A stretch of DNA of 64,000 nucleotides from Chitinophagaceae bacterium (GTDB lineage: Bacteria; Bacteroidota; Bacteroidia; Chitinophagales; Chitinophagaceae), in NCBI GenBank assembly GCA_016699815.1, contig CP065012.1, positions 1,488,001-1,552,000 of the forward strand, read 5' to 3'. The translations under genes and the position numbers were made by a program. Positions 1 to 8,675 of the stretch are shown here, one piece after another. Below the pieces are notes generated by a model that worked only from the letters and a program-made list of their open reading frames with translations, made no database searches and was not told the DNA's origin. Each line of letters opens with the position of its first letter. The stretch's first letter is position 1.

Positions 1-592
1 GCTCTGCTATAGACCGATGGCTTGTAGGAGAAAAGCATTTGTATCATGGAGAAGGAATTGCATTTGATCCAGAAGGTTTATTGAGTACCTTACCCTCTAT
101 TGTAAATGTAATTGCCGGGTTTATTGCAGGAATTTTTATTCAAAAAAAGGGAAATACTTATGAGTTGCTCGCAAAATTATTATTAGCCGGTTTTATATTT
201 GTTTTTGTAGCCTATTGCTTGAATTTTTACTTCCCCATTAATAAAAAATTATGGACCAGCTCTTTTTCTGTATTGACCATTGGGCTGGATTGTATTTTAC
301 TAGCATCCCTTATTTATGTAATAGATTTTTTAAACATAAAAAAATGGGGGTACTTCTTTGAAGTATTTGGCCGTAACCCTTTATTCATTTACTTGTTAAG
401 TGAGCTGGGGTAATTATTTTATATTTTTTATCAACAAAAAGTGGAGTATCCTATTATCAGTGGATTTATGTAAATATTTTCAGCGATGCAGGCGGTAACA
501 TAGGCTCGTTATTATTTGCCCTAAGCTTTATGCTCTTTTGCTGGGTAATTGGTTTATGGCTCGACAAGAAAAAAATATATATCAGGGTTTAA
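1..592 (+). pseudogene. HGSNAT/DUF5009-like membrane acyltransferase, 3' part, frameshifted
   Basis: The 5' end lies outside the window. The first frame reads open from base 3 and carries the FDPEGLLSTLP segment and the NKKLWTSS...TIGLD region that I associate with the heparan-alpha-glucosaminide N-acetyltransferase/DUF5009 family of multi-pass membrane proteins. That frame stops at 411-413, just after LFIYLLSELG. Homologous-looking sequence resumes at once in another frame from 410 (VIILYFLS..., then SDAGGNIGSLLFALSF, ending with IGLWLDKK) and stops at 590-592. Adding one G to the G run at 407-410 would restore a single reading frame through the last two membrane helices. It could be a true inactivating frameshift or a homopolymer sequencing error. 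The family assignment is from memory of the family pattern. Confidence 0.7.
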
Positions 593-682
593 GTTTACAC
601 ACAAATAGGCCAACGGTTACACTTTAAATATTTTCTTTTTGAGTTCCAGAAGCGTATTAAATGTAGATATAGTACATAAAAT

Positions 683-709
683 AAAAAAGGCTGGTGTGTA
701 AACCAGCCT
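683..709 (-). terminator. Intrinsic terminator downstream of tRNA-Asn
   Basis: Read on the minus strand, a GGCTGG / CCAGCC stem with an 8-base loop is followed by six T residues. It starts about 8 bases after the 3' end of the tRNA, so it probably ends that transcript. Confidence 0.75.
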
Positions 710-716
710 CTTGAAG

Positions 717-790
717 CTCCCCCTGCTGGACTTGAACCAGCGACCCTCTGATTAACAGTCAGATGCTCTAACCAACTGAGCTAAGGAGGA
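717..790 (-). tRNA. tRNA-Asn (anticodon GTT)
   Basis: The minus strand folds into a full 74-base cloverleaf. The 7-bp acceptor stem TCCTCCT/AGGGGGA has one T-G wobble. The D arm is GCTC...GAGC. The anticodon stem is TCTGA/TCAGA with loop CTGTTAA, which gives anticodon GTT. The T arm is GCTGG-TTCAAGT-CCAGC and the discriminator base is G. The CCA end is not encoded. Confidence 0.97.
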
Positions 791-971
791 ATTTTACCCT
801 AATACTTTTTTATTAAGGGCTGCAAAAATAAGCGTTTTTCTATTTTAGGCAACTATTTTACCCAACTTATTTTGCTTTTAATCATTTACTTACCAATTTT
901 TATTAATTTGGTATCCCATTCCTTCCGAAAACCTTATCTGCCCTAATTATTTTTTACCTAAATTATTACAG

Positions 972-2738
972 ATGAAATATTTCGGGTTTCTAATAGGATT
1001 AGTATTTTCCTTTGCTTCTTTTGGACAAATCCCATATTACAACAATAATTATTCTATATGGGAAGAATCAAATGTATTGGTAGGCACTGCAAATAATTAT
1101 TGTAACCGGCCGGTAGAAATAAGGGTAAATATTTACAAACCAGTTGCCGATAACAATACAAAAAGGCCGGTTGTGATTTTTGTTCCCGGTGGCGCCTTTG
1201 TTTCTACAGCCGACCAAAACCAGGGCCAAATGAATGAAATGGCTCAAGCCTTGGCCAAACGTGGCTATGTAGCCGTAACAGCAGATTATAGAGAAGGTGT
1301 GCACCTTTACCCTTATAACACTGGCTACCCCGAAGTATTAAACGGTGGTTTTATAAACCCATTTGCAGATTATGCTTCGCTTTATGCAACTGATAATGAT
1401 GAGGTGTATAGGGCCGTTTACAGGGCAAGGCAAGACCTAAGTTCTATTATTCAATTTATTAAAGCCCGTAATTTACAAGATAGCTCCAGTACCTGTAAGT
1501 TTTTTATTTCGGGCCATAGCGCAGGAGCCATTACCTGCCTGGCTACAGTTTTTATGGATTTACCCTCTGAACGTCCTTCTGCCGCAAATGCCATAGCCCC
1601 GGCAACAAACCCCAGCTGGACCAATAAATGCATTTGGGAATTATTTGGTACTTGCCTGCTATGGCAGGTAAATGGACCCCAGGGTAAAGATGATGCCGCT
1701 TATATAACCCAAAACCCAACTCCTTTTAATTTTGATGCCCCTAATTGTTACCAGCGGCCAGACCTTGGGCCCATGAAAGGAGTTTTATATATCAATAATA
1801 ATTATGATAGTAAAGTATTAGGTATTGCGGCCATGTGTGGGGCGGTTGACAGCCTTAGTTTTATAAATAACCAAACCAACAATCCGGCAATTTGGATGTA
1901 CCACCAGCCTGCTGATATTGTAGTACCTTTTGGAACGGGTAAACCTTTTAATTTTTTAAATGGCTTTTACAACCCGGCACCCAACAGCAACTGGCCGGTT
2001 TTAAACGGATCAGGTGTAATTGAAAATTATTTAAATGCCAATAACTATCCTGCTGCACACCGCTTATGGGCTTACTCAGGCAATGGAAATACATTATTAA
2101 CCCATGACCTTTTACCTAGCACAACGGTATTGGCAGACAGCATTGCCCGGTTTTTTGGGCAAGTAATGGATACCGCAAGTTTATGTTTTCCTGATAGTGG
2201 TCCTTTGCCTATTGGTTTTAATTTTTATGTTACTAAACTCCAGGGTTCTGCAAAACTGGTATGGGAAACCAATAGTATAGATATGCTAAAGTTTGAGGTA
2301 GAGCGCTCTTCAGATGGTGTTCAATTTTCATCAATTGCTTCAGTTGATTTTGTAACAGGAGAAACCAACTATTCTTATAACGATACTTATTATTTTAAAC
2401 ATGGCATTACTTACTACCGCATTAAAGAACTAAGGGTAAATAGTGGATTTAATTATAGTCGGGTTCAAAAAATCAGTAATTCCGAAAACTTAATTACTCA
2501 TATTTACCCAATACCCGCTAAGGATTTTGTAAAAGTGAATTTAAATTTATCCGGAAATACTACGCATATCGAAATAGGGCTTTTTGATGCCGTTGGAAGA
2601 ATGGTTTGGTCAAAAATTATTGGGGCAAATACTAGCGAAACTAATATACCGGTAAACAAGCTTTCCGGAGGATTGTATTTATTAAAACTTACTATTAATG
2701 GAAGTCAAAACGAAATTCATAAAATTATTGTACAGTAA
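972..2738 (+). CDS. Secreted alpha/beta-hydrolase (carboxylesterase-like) with T9SS C-terminal sorting domain
   Basis: The 588-residue protein begins with a signal peptide (about residues 1-19, ending ASFGQ). The hydrolase core has an oxyanion-type VPGGAF segment at 71-76 and a nucleophile elbow GHSAG at 181-185 (Ser183). Candidate acid and base residues are Asp315 in HQPADIVVPFG and His378 in LLTHDLL. From about residue 415 a fibronectin-like segment leads into a type A T9SS sorting domain (about 505-588: IYPIPAKD..., GLYLLKLTI, then KIIVQ). Such proteins are exported by Sec and then attached to or released from the surface by the Por system. The substrate is unknown; esterases of this fold act on acetylated or feruloylated glycans or on lipids. 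The gene stands alone, downstream of the divergent tRNA. Confidence 0.85.
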   Translation: MKYFGFLIGLVFSFASFGQIPYYNNNYSIWEESNVLVGTANNYCNRPVEIRVNIYKPVADNNTKRPVVIFVPGGAFVSTADQNQGQMNEMAQALAKRGYVAVTADYREGVHLYPYNTGYPEVLNGGFINPFADYASLYATDNDEVYRAVYRARQDLSSIIQFIKARNLQDSSSTCKFFISGHSAGAITCLATVFMDLPSERPSAANAIAPATNPSWTNKCIWELFGTCLLWQVNGPQGKDDAAYITQNPTPFNFDAPNCYQRPDLGPMKGVLYINNNYDSKVLGIAAMCGAVDSLSFINNQTNNPAIWMYHQPADIVVPFGTGKPFNFLNGFYNPAPNSNWPVLNGSGVIENYLNANNYPAAHRLWAYSGNGNTLLTHDLLPSTTVLADSIARFFGQVMDTASLCFPDSGPLPIGFNFYVTKLQGSAKLVWETNSIDMLKFEVERSSDGVQFSSIASVDFVTGETNYSYNDTYYFKHGITYYRIKELRVNSGFNYSRVQKISNSENLITHIYPIPAKDFVKVNLNLSGNTTHIEIGLFDAVGRMVWSKIIGANTSETNIPVNKLSGGLYLLKLTINGSQNEIHKIIVQ

Positions 2739-2741
2739 TTT

Positions 2742-3065
2742 TTATAGCAGGATATAAATACCGTCCTCTTTTTCTGCAATACGCCAGGTGGTTAAAAAAT
2801 AACCTTCACCACTGGTATTAAAGCCGTTTTTTAAATTAAACCGGTAATGGTGTACAGGGCATACTATACTTCCAGCAAGGTCAGTTTTTCCATACATTAG
2901 CCTTCCGCCTGCATGAGGGCATTTTGCTGCACATGCATAAAGGGTTTCGTTTATTGAAATAACACAAATTGTTTTCCCCTCAATAGTAACTTCGGTCTTA
3001 TCGTTGGGTGGTTCAAATAACTCTTCTTTGCTTGGCGCTATTTTGTACCATTTTTTTTCTGGCAT
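2742..3065 (-). CDS. Rieske [2Fe-2S] domain protein
   Basis: This small (107-residue) soluble Rieske protein has the two cluster-binding boxes KCPHAGG (Cys49, His51) and VCPVHHYRF (Cys69, His72). Proteins of this size usually act as ferredoxin-like electron carriers, resembling NirD or oxygenase ferredoxins. I chose the ATG at 3065 (MPEKKWYK). An upstream extension would overlap metF by 28 bases and adds a non-conserved-looking leader. The gap to the metF stop is 11 bases, so the two are probably co-transcribed. The electron partner is not evident here. Confidence 0.85.
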   Translation of the reverse strand: MPEKKWYKIAPSKEELFEPPNDKTEVTIEGKTICVISINETLYACAAKCPHAGGRLMYGKTDLAGSIVCPVHHYRFNLKNGFNTSGEGYFLTTWRIAEKEDGIYILL

Positions 3066-3076
3066 TTTTGTAAATA

Positions 3077-4030
3077 TTATTGCAATCTTTTTACTACATC
3101 GCAAACAACGCCTGGTTTGCCAATTGTATAATAATGTAAAACGGGCACCCCTGATTTTTTTAATTCAACAGATTGGTGATACAACCATTCGGTTCCTAGT
3201 TTTTCCACTTCTTCATCTGATTTACATTTTATCATTTCGCCGGAAAGTTCCGTAGGCAAATCAATATGAAAAACTTTGGGCAGCACCGTAAGTTGCTTTA
3301 CGCTATACACCGGTTTTAAACCAGGTATAATAGGTACGTTAATCCCCATATCCCTGCATGATTTTACAAATGCAAAGTATTTGGTATTATCAAAAAACAT
3401 TTGGGTAACAATATAATCTGCTCCGGCATCTACTTTTTGTTTTAAGTATTGCAAATCTGTTTCCATATTGGGCGCTTCAAAATGTTTTTCTGGATAACCG
3501 GCAACACCAATGCAAAATTTTGTTTTAATGGAATGCTTTAAATCTTCTTCGAGATATACTCCTGCATTTAAATTACCCACCTGCCTTAGTAAATCAATTG
3601 CATATTTATGGCCGCCGGGTTCGGGTTCAAAATTGGTTTCATTTTTTGCCGCATCACCACGTAATACCAGCACATTATCAATACCCAGGTAATTTAGGTT
3701 GATGAGGGCGTCTTCGGTTTCGTTAATATCAAATCCGCCACAAATCAAATGAGGCACCGTATCTACATTGTACCTGTTCATTATAGCCGCACAAATAGAT
3801 TCGGTACCAGGCCTTTTTCTCACTATTACTTTTTTAAAATCGCCTGTAGCCGTTTTTTTAAAAACGTGTTCGCTGCGATGATAGGTAACATTAATAAAAG
3901 ATGGCTTATGCTCCATTAGTTCATCCATTAGTTTATATAATGACTGGATGCCTTTTCCCTTTAATGGAGGAAGGATTTCAAAAGAAATTAACGTGTCTTT
4001 TGCCTGGTTGATGTGGTCTATAACTTTCAT
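3077..4030 (-). CDS. metF: Methylenetetrahydrofolate reductase [NAD(P)H]
   Basis: This FAD-dependent enzyme reduces 5,10-methylene-THF to 5-methyl-THF, the methyl donor for MetH (59802-62468). The 317-residue product has family landmarks in order: SFEILPP near the N terminus (the Glu is the catalytic acid position), FINVTYHRSE, the PHLICGG strand, NVLVLRGD, and QMFFDN...IPIIPGLKPV further on. Length matches bacterial MetF. The start is set at the ATG at 4030 (MKVIDHINQ); the longer open frame to 4057 lacks support. It is the first gene of a two-gene unit with the Rieske protein. Confidence 0.93.
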   Translation of the reverse strand: MKVIDHINQAKDTLISFEILPPLKGKGIQSLYKLMDELMEHKPSFINVTYHRSEHVFKKTATGDFKKVIVRKRPGTESICAAIMNRYNVDTVPHLICGGFDINETEDALINLNYLGIDNVLVLRGDAAKNETNFEPEPGGHKYAIDLLRQVGNLNAGVYLEEDLKHSIKTKFCIGVAGYPEKHFEAPNMETDLQYLKQKVDAGADYIVTQMFFDNTKYFAFVKSCRDMGINVPIIPGLKPVYSVKQLTVLPKVFHIDLPTELSGEMIKCKSDEEVEKLGTEWLYHQSVELKKSGVPVLHYYTIGKPGVVCDVVKRLQ

Positions 4031-4119
4031 ATTACGTAAAAAATATCCTGCAAACATACAATATAGCCTTAGAAAGGCAAACTGTTGTTAAATAATAACG
4101 GTAATAAGCCTATTCCAAT

Positions 4120-4127
4120 TATTTTTG
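4120..4127 (+). promoter_or_regulatory. Promoter -7 element (TATTTTTG) upstream of lptB
   Basis: TATTTTTG is an exact match to the Bacteroidota -7 consensus TAnnTTTG. It lies 20 bases before the TTG start chosen for lptB, and it argues against the upstream TTG at 4085, which would precede the promoter. Confidence 0.5.
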
Positions 4128-4147
4128 CAGCAAATAATATTTTTACT

Positions 4148-4939
4148 TTGGTAATAAAAACCCAACATTTAATTAAGCGCTATGGCAGCCGTACTGTAGT
4201 AAATGATGTTTCATTTGAAGTTAACCAAGGGGAAATTGTAGGGCTTTTAGGCCCTAATGGTGCCGGAAAAACCACTTCTTTTTACCAGGTTGTAGGCCTT
4301 ATAAAACCTGATGAAGGAAGGGTTTTTTTAAATGACGAAGACATAACCTCACTGCCTATGTACAAACGGGCGCAAATGGGTATTGGCTATCTTCCGCAAG
4401 AAGCCAGTGTTTTCCGAAAGCTGAGTGTGGAAGACAATATTAGTGCTGTATTGGAAATGACAAAACTTACTAAGCAGGCACAAAAACTAAAGCTTGAAGA
4501 ATTACTGGGCGAATTTCACCTGGAACATGTAAGAAAAAACAATGGCGATACCCTTAGCGGCGGAGAAAGAAGAAGAACAGAAATAGCCCGTGCTTTGGCC
4601 GTAAACCCAAGTTTTATTTTGCTTGACGAACCCTTTGCAGGCGTTGATCCCATTGCTGTTGAAGATATTCAAACCATCGTAGCAAAATTAAAATTTAAAA
4701 ATATCGGCATCCTCATTACCGATCACAACGTAAACGAAACGCTCTCTATTTGCGACAGGGCCTACTTATTGATTGAAGGAAAAATTTTTATGCATGGCAC
4801 TGCAGAAGAATTAGCCGATGATGAACGGGTACGGAGGTTATACCTCGGTAGAAATTTTGAACTTCGCAGAAAAGATTATTTAATGGAAGAAGCTACAACT
4901 GCCGCAAACAACCCTCCTTCTGAAAGCTCCACTAAATAA
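4148..4939 (+). CDS. lptB: LPS export ABC transporter ATP-binding protein LptB
   Basis: This is the cytoplasmic ATPase of the Lpt machine, which extracts LPS from the inner membrane; lptC lies at 37668. The start is uncertain because there is no ATG. A TTG at 4148 gives a 263-residue protein that begins right at the first ABC strand (VIKTQHLIKRYG). Visible motifs are Walker A GPNGAGKT (35-42), the Q-loop in IGYLPQEAS, signature LSGGERRR (about 136), Walker B ILLDEP (about 158) with the family's FAGVDP, and the H-loop ITDHN (about 192). The C-terminal tail is about 20 residues longer than the minimal domain. Confidence 0.93.
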   Translation: MVIKTQHLIKRYGSRTVVNDVSFEVNQGEIVGLLGPNGAGKTTSFYQVVGLIKPDEGRVFLNDEDITSLPMYKRAQMGIGYLPQEASVFRKLSVEDNISAVLEMTKLTKQAQKLKLEELLGEFHLEHVRKNNGDTLSGGERRRTEIARALAVNPSFILLDEPFAGVDPIAVEDIQTIVAKLKFKNIGILITDHNVNETLSICDRAYLLIEGKIFMHGTAEELADDERVRRLYLGRNFELRRKDYLMEEATTAANNPPSESSTK

Positions 4940-5007
4940 GCCTTTTAGGCAAATTGCTTCATAGCAAATCAGCCTGTTTTTGCCATATTTTATTTATCTT
5001 GCTTTTC

Positions 5008-6513
5008 ATGAAATTGCTTTCGCCTGTAATATCATCCATAGCCAGGCTGAGAAAATGGCGGATTGATAATTGGATTAACCATCCTGTTGCAGCACAAAGA
5101 GAAGTGTTGCAGCACCTGGTTACTTCTGCCCAATATACCGAGTTTGGAAGAAAGTATTCTTTTCACAAATTATTTAATGTAAAAGAGTTTAAAGCGGTTG
5201 TTCCTATTCACGAATACGAAGATTTAAAGCCCTATATAGAGCGCATGATGCAGGGCGAAGAAAATATTTTGTGGAACGAGCCCGTATATTGGTTTGCAAA
5301 ATCCAGTGGCACGAGTTGTGATAGAAGTAAGTTTATTCCCGTAAGTGATGAAAGCCTGCAATACAACCACTATAAAGCCAATAAAGATGTTTTAAGTAAT
5401 TACTACAAGTATTTTCCGTCAAGCGACCTGCTTACCGGAAAAGGCCTGGTTGTAGGAGGAAGCCACCAGATTAGTAAAGTAAACGACCGGGTTCAATATG
5501 GTGACCTTAGTGCAGTGCTTATTCAAAACTCACCCTTTTGGGGCCAATGGTTACGCACCCCGGAGTTAAGCATTGCACTTTTAGATGAGTGGGAAACCAA
5601 AATTGAAAAACTGGCCCATGCCACCGTTGATGAAGTGGTAACTTCTATTGCAGGTGTTCCTACCTGGACGCTCATTTTATTAAAACGTATTTTACAAATA
5701 AAAAATAAAAAAAACATTAAAGAAGTTTGGCCCAGCCTGGAACTCTATATCCATGGTGGCGTTTCTTTTTTACCCTATAAAGAACAATTTGAAAAAATTA
5801 TTGGCGCCCCTATCAATTACCTGGAAGTGTACAATGCAAGTGAAGGGTTTTTTGCAGCACAGGAAAAACCAGATGATGATGGCATGGCCTTATATACCGA
5901 GCATGGCATATTTTTCGAGTTTATGCCTATTGAAGAATATGGAAAACCCAAGCCTTCTACTATTGGATTAAAAGAAGTGGAACTCAATAAAAATTATGCC
6001 CCGGTTATCAGCACTTCGGGCGGGCTTTGGAGGTACCTTGTAGGAGATACTATTAAGTTTACCTGCCTTAACCCTTACAAAATAAAAGTGAGTGGCCGGT
6101 TAAAACATTATATTAACGCTTTTGGAGAAGAACTTATAGTAGACAACAGCGACCGTGCAATTACCATAGCTGCAGACAAAACACAGGCAATAATTAAAGA
6201 CTATACCGCAGCGCCGGTTTATTTTACAGAAAACGGAAATGGCGCACATGAGTGGTTAATTGAGTTTGAAAAAGAGCCGCAAGACCTGCAGCAATTTATT
6301 ATTGAACTTGATAATTCCTTAATGAACTTAAATAGCGACTACGAAGCCAAAAGACAAAAAAATATTGCGCTTCGCCTGCCTATTGTACACCCTATGCCCA
6401 AAGGCATTTTTAATAAATGGCTCCATAGTAAAGGCAAAATGGGAGGACAGCATAAAGTTCCCCGCCTGAGTAATGAAAGAAAAGTACTGGAAGAAATTTT
6501 AAAATTTATATAG
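5008..6513 (+). CDS. GH3-family acyl-adenylate/amido-synthetase-like protein
   Basis: The 501-residue protein belongs to the GH3 superfamily (plant auxin/jasmonate amido synthetases), part of the adenylate-forming fold. The phosphate-binding motif SSGTSCDRSKFIP, the YNASEGFFA motif and the later LWRYLVGDTIKFT segment are all present. Plant enzymes adenylate a carboxylic acid and join it to an amino acid. Bacterial members are widespread in Bacteroidota but their substrates are generally unknown. The start at 5008 (MKLLSPVISS) is preferred over an upstream one because the extra 18 residues are not typical. It follows lptB by 68 bases. Confidence 0.85.
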   Translation: MKLLSPVISSIARLRKWRIDNWINHPVAAQREVLQHLVTSAQYTEFGRKYSFHKLFNVKEFKAVVPIHEYEDLKPYIERMMQGEENILWNEPVYWFAKSSGTSCDRSKFIPVSDESLQYNHYKANKDVLSNYYKYFPSSDLLTGKGLVVGGSHQISKVNDRVQYGDLSAVLIQNSPFWGQWLRTPELSIALLDEWETKIEKLAHATVDEVVTSIAGVPTWTLILLKRILQIKNKKNIKEVWPSLELYIHGGVSFLPYKEQFEKIIGAPINYLEVYNASEGFFAAQEKPDDDGMALYTEHGIFFEFMPIEEYGKPKPSTIGLKEVELNKNYAPVISTSGGLWRYLVGDTIKFTCLNPYKIKVSGRLKHYINAFGEELIVDNSDRAITIAADKTQAIIKDYTAAPVYFTENGNGAHEWLIEFEKEPQDLQQFIIELDNSLMNLNSDYEAKRQKNIALRLPIVHPMPKGIFNKWLHSKGKMGGQHKVPRLSNERKVLEEILKFI

Positions 6514-6630
6514 CGCCCTGCTTTCCCTTTGGCCTTATCCAAAAGCTATTTAACAAGTCCTTATTAATCTTTATTGCCTTTTTTATTTCTACATTATTGA
6601 ACGGCTGAAAAATCCGGTTTCAACAATGTT

Positions 6631-7305
6631 ATGAAAAAACAAATTTTACTTTACCTGTTTTCTTTATTTGCCCTTACGGGATTTTCTCAAAAATTAAAAA
6701 CCGATAAAATAACCTTTGGCGTACAAGCCGGCGTAGCCAGCTACAATATGGGCGGCGATGCCGTGGGTAGCTTAAAAGACGTTATTGAATATACCAACGG
6801 TATGGTAACCACAAAAAGCCGAACAGGGTTTTATGCAGGCGCTTCCACAGATATACCCGTAAGCAAGCAACTGTCATTTTCTCCCGGCTTGTATTACACT
6901 CAAAAAGGTTATGAGTTAAAAGGAGAATTAAATATTAAAGGTGCAGAATTTTTGGGCGCAAATGCTACTGCAAAACTGCAATCTCAATTTATTGATATGC
7001 CTTTATTGTTAAAAGCCAAACTGGGCAATGTAAATATTTTTGCTGGCCCGCAATTTTCATACCTCATGCGTGCCGATTTTATAGCAAGTGGCGGCCTGCT
7101 GGGCATAAACCTTTTCAATACAAAATCTGATGTAACCAGTGAATTTAATAAATGGAATACCGGTATAACCGCAGGCATTGGGTTTAATATAGATAATGTA
7201 AACCTTAGCGCATCCTACGATTATGGCCTTAGCAAAGCAGATGCAAATAAAAGTGCTGACGCATACAACAGGGGCGTAAAAATAGGTATCGGCGTAAATT
7301 TTTAA
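6631..7305 (+). CDS. Outer-membrane beta-barrel protein (porin family)
   Basis: The 224-residue protein starts with a clear signal peptide (MKKQILLYLFSLFALTGFSQ). It continues with alternating amphipathic strands: YAGASTDIPVSKQLSFSPGL, YYTQKGYEL, VNIFAGPQFSYLMR, NTGITAGIGFNI, then VKIGIGVNF at the end. The aromatic C-terminal residue and strand pattern match the PF13568-type small barrels common in Bacteroidota. Function is unknown; there is no plug or TonB box. It ends in a shared terminator before a convergent gene. Confidence 0.85.
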   Translation: MKKQILLYLFSLFALTGFSQKLKTDKITFGVQAGVASYNMGGDAVGSLKDVIEYTNGMVTTKSRTGFYAGASTDIPVSKQLSFSPGLYYTQKGYELKGELNIKGAEFLGANATAKLQSQFIDMPLLLKAKLGNVNIFAGPQFSYLMRADFIASGGLLGINLFNTKSDVTSEFNKWNTGITAGIGFNIDNVNLSASYDYGLSKADANKSADAYNRGVKIGIGVNF

Positions 7306-7326
7306 GCCGGCTTTTAGGTTTAGTTC

Positions 7327-7362
7327 AAAAAAAAGGCTGTTCTTTAATTAGAACAGCCTTTT
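7327..7362. terminator. Bidirectional intrinsic terminator
   Basis: An 11-bp stem AAGGCTGTTCT / AGAACAGCCTT with loop TTAATT lies between convergent genes. The flanking A run (8) and T run (4) let it work in both directions, more strongly for the minus-strand DUF4920 gene. Confidence 0.85.
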
Positions 7363-7382
7363 AAAAATAAACTACTTAAATA

Positions 7383-7862
7383 TTAATTTGATGCAAGTAC
7401 AGTAATGCCAGATGCGGTAAACCTTATTTCTTTTTGAGGTTCTGTAATGGCATCAATTTCTTCTTTGCTTTTTTGGGCATCTTCGGCATAATGCTTTAGT
7501 TCATCAACTGAAGTGTTTTTTATTTTTGCATCGCCGGATAATGCCACTGTTTTACCTATTGCAGCTACTGGAACAAAAAAACCATAGTCTTTCATTTTTA
7601 CAAAAACCTTGGTTTTATCGGCAGTTTCTAATGTTATCCAGCAACCTTTTTTGCTGCATACATCAGTTACCTTCCCTTTTATTGTTACCGTTATATTTTC
7701 CTTATTTTCCAAAAGCGTGGGTAATTCTGAAACCCATATAGCATTTTCGGCATTTACCTTTTCACCGTAAGTGTCGCCGGAATTGGCATCTCCTTTTGGT
7801 GGTTGTGCTTTTAGAGCCAGGCCAAAAACAAGCATTATAAAAGCAAAAAATATTTTTTTCAT
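7383..7862 (-). CDS. DUF4920 domain-containing exported protein
   Basis: The 159-residue protein has a signal peptide (about 1-19, ending LALKAQ). A DUF4920 core follows: GKVTDVCSKKGCWITLE, then VFVKMKDYGFFVP and GKTVALSGDAKI. The CSKKGCW pair of cysteines is the family hallmark and suggests a metal- or redox-related role in the periplasm, but the function is not established. It has its own exact promoter element at 7884-7891. Confidence 0.88.
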   Translation of the reverse strand: MKKIFFAFIMLVFGLALKAQPPKGDANSGDTYGEKVNAENAIWVSELPTLLENKENITVTIKGKVTDVCSKKGCWITLETADKTKVFVKMKDYGFFVPVAAIGKTVALSGDAKIKNTSVDELKHYAEDAQKSKEEIDAITEPQKEIRFTASGITVLASN

Positions 7863-7883
7863 ATCAATAAATTAAATATACTG

Positions 7884-7891
7884 CAAATATA
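7884..7891 (-). promoter_or_regulatory. Promoter -7 element (TATATTTG) for the DUF4920 gene
   Basis: This is an exact TAnnTTTG match on the minus strand, 21 bases upstream of the ATG at 7862. Confidence 0.55.
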
Positions 7892-8032
7892 GCTGAAATT
7901 AATTCCCGATTATTGATCATAATCATATTAATTATCATCTTTTTAATGAAATTTTAACCCGTTGGTACTCATATATGCGTATTCATTTAAAAGAACTTTT
8001 CCGGTACTTTTATACGTCTTTATAACTATTGA

Positions 8033-8662
8033 ATGGGGAAAAAAATTATTTGTATTGTAGAAGATAAGGAAGACCTCAGAGAAGGAATGGGGCTTATGAT
8101 TGATACAAGTAATAACTATAGCCTTGCTGGTAGCTTTGCAAATGCAGAAGAAGCGCTTCAAAAAATTCCGGCTATAGGCCCAGATGCGGTTTTAATGGAT
8201 ATAAATCTTCCCGGGCATAGTGGCATTACCTGTGTAAATGCATTAAAAAACATGTTTCCTTCCATGCTTTTTTTAATGTGCACAGCTTATGAAGACAATG
8301 AAAAAATTTTTGATTCCTTAAAAGCAGGGGCCAGTGGATATATATTAAAAACAGAGGGCCCAAAAAAAATTTTAGATGCGCTGGATGAAATGCTTGCCGG
8401 TGGGAGCCCAATGAGCAGTTCCATTGCCCGCAAAGTTGTGGCAAGTTTTACCCAATCAGTAAATGAAAATCCGGCTATTGAAGTGCTGAGCGACAGGGAA
8501 AAAGAAGTTTTAGAAAACCTGGCCAAAGGGCTTATAGGAAAAGAAGTTGCAGATGCTTTAAACATCAGTAGCGGAACCGTAAGAAAACATGTTCAGAATA
8601 TTTATAAAAAGTTGCATGTTAATACCCGTGTGGAAGCTGTAAATCTTTATTTAAAACGATAG
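8033..8662 (+). CDS. NarL/LuxR-type response regulator
   Basis: The 209-residue protein has an N-terminal receiver domain (about 4-125) with acidic pocket E10/D11, phospho-acceptor Asp56 in VLMDINLP, switch Thr84 and Lys106. The C-terminal LuxR helix-turn-helix (about 150-208) contains LSDREKEVLENLAKG and SSGTVRKHVQNIYKKL. The histidine kinase follows 13 bases downstream, so the pair forms a two-component system. The signal and regulon are unknown. The ATG at 8033 directly precedes the receiver's first strand. Confidence 0.95.
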   Translation: MGKKIICIVEDKEDLREGMGLMIDTSNNYSLAGSFANAEEALQKIPAIGPDAVLMDINLPGHSGITCVNALKNMFPSMLFLMCTAYEDNEKIFDSLKAGASGYILKTEGPKKILDALDEMLAGGSPMSSSIARKVVASFTQSVNENPAIEVLSDREKEVLENLAKGLIGKEVADALNISSGTVRKHVQNIYKKLHVNTRVEAVNLYLKR

Positions 8663-8675
8663 CTTCGCTTCCTTA

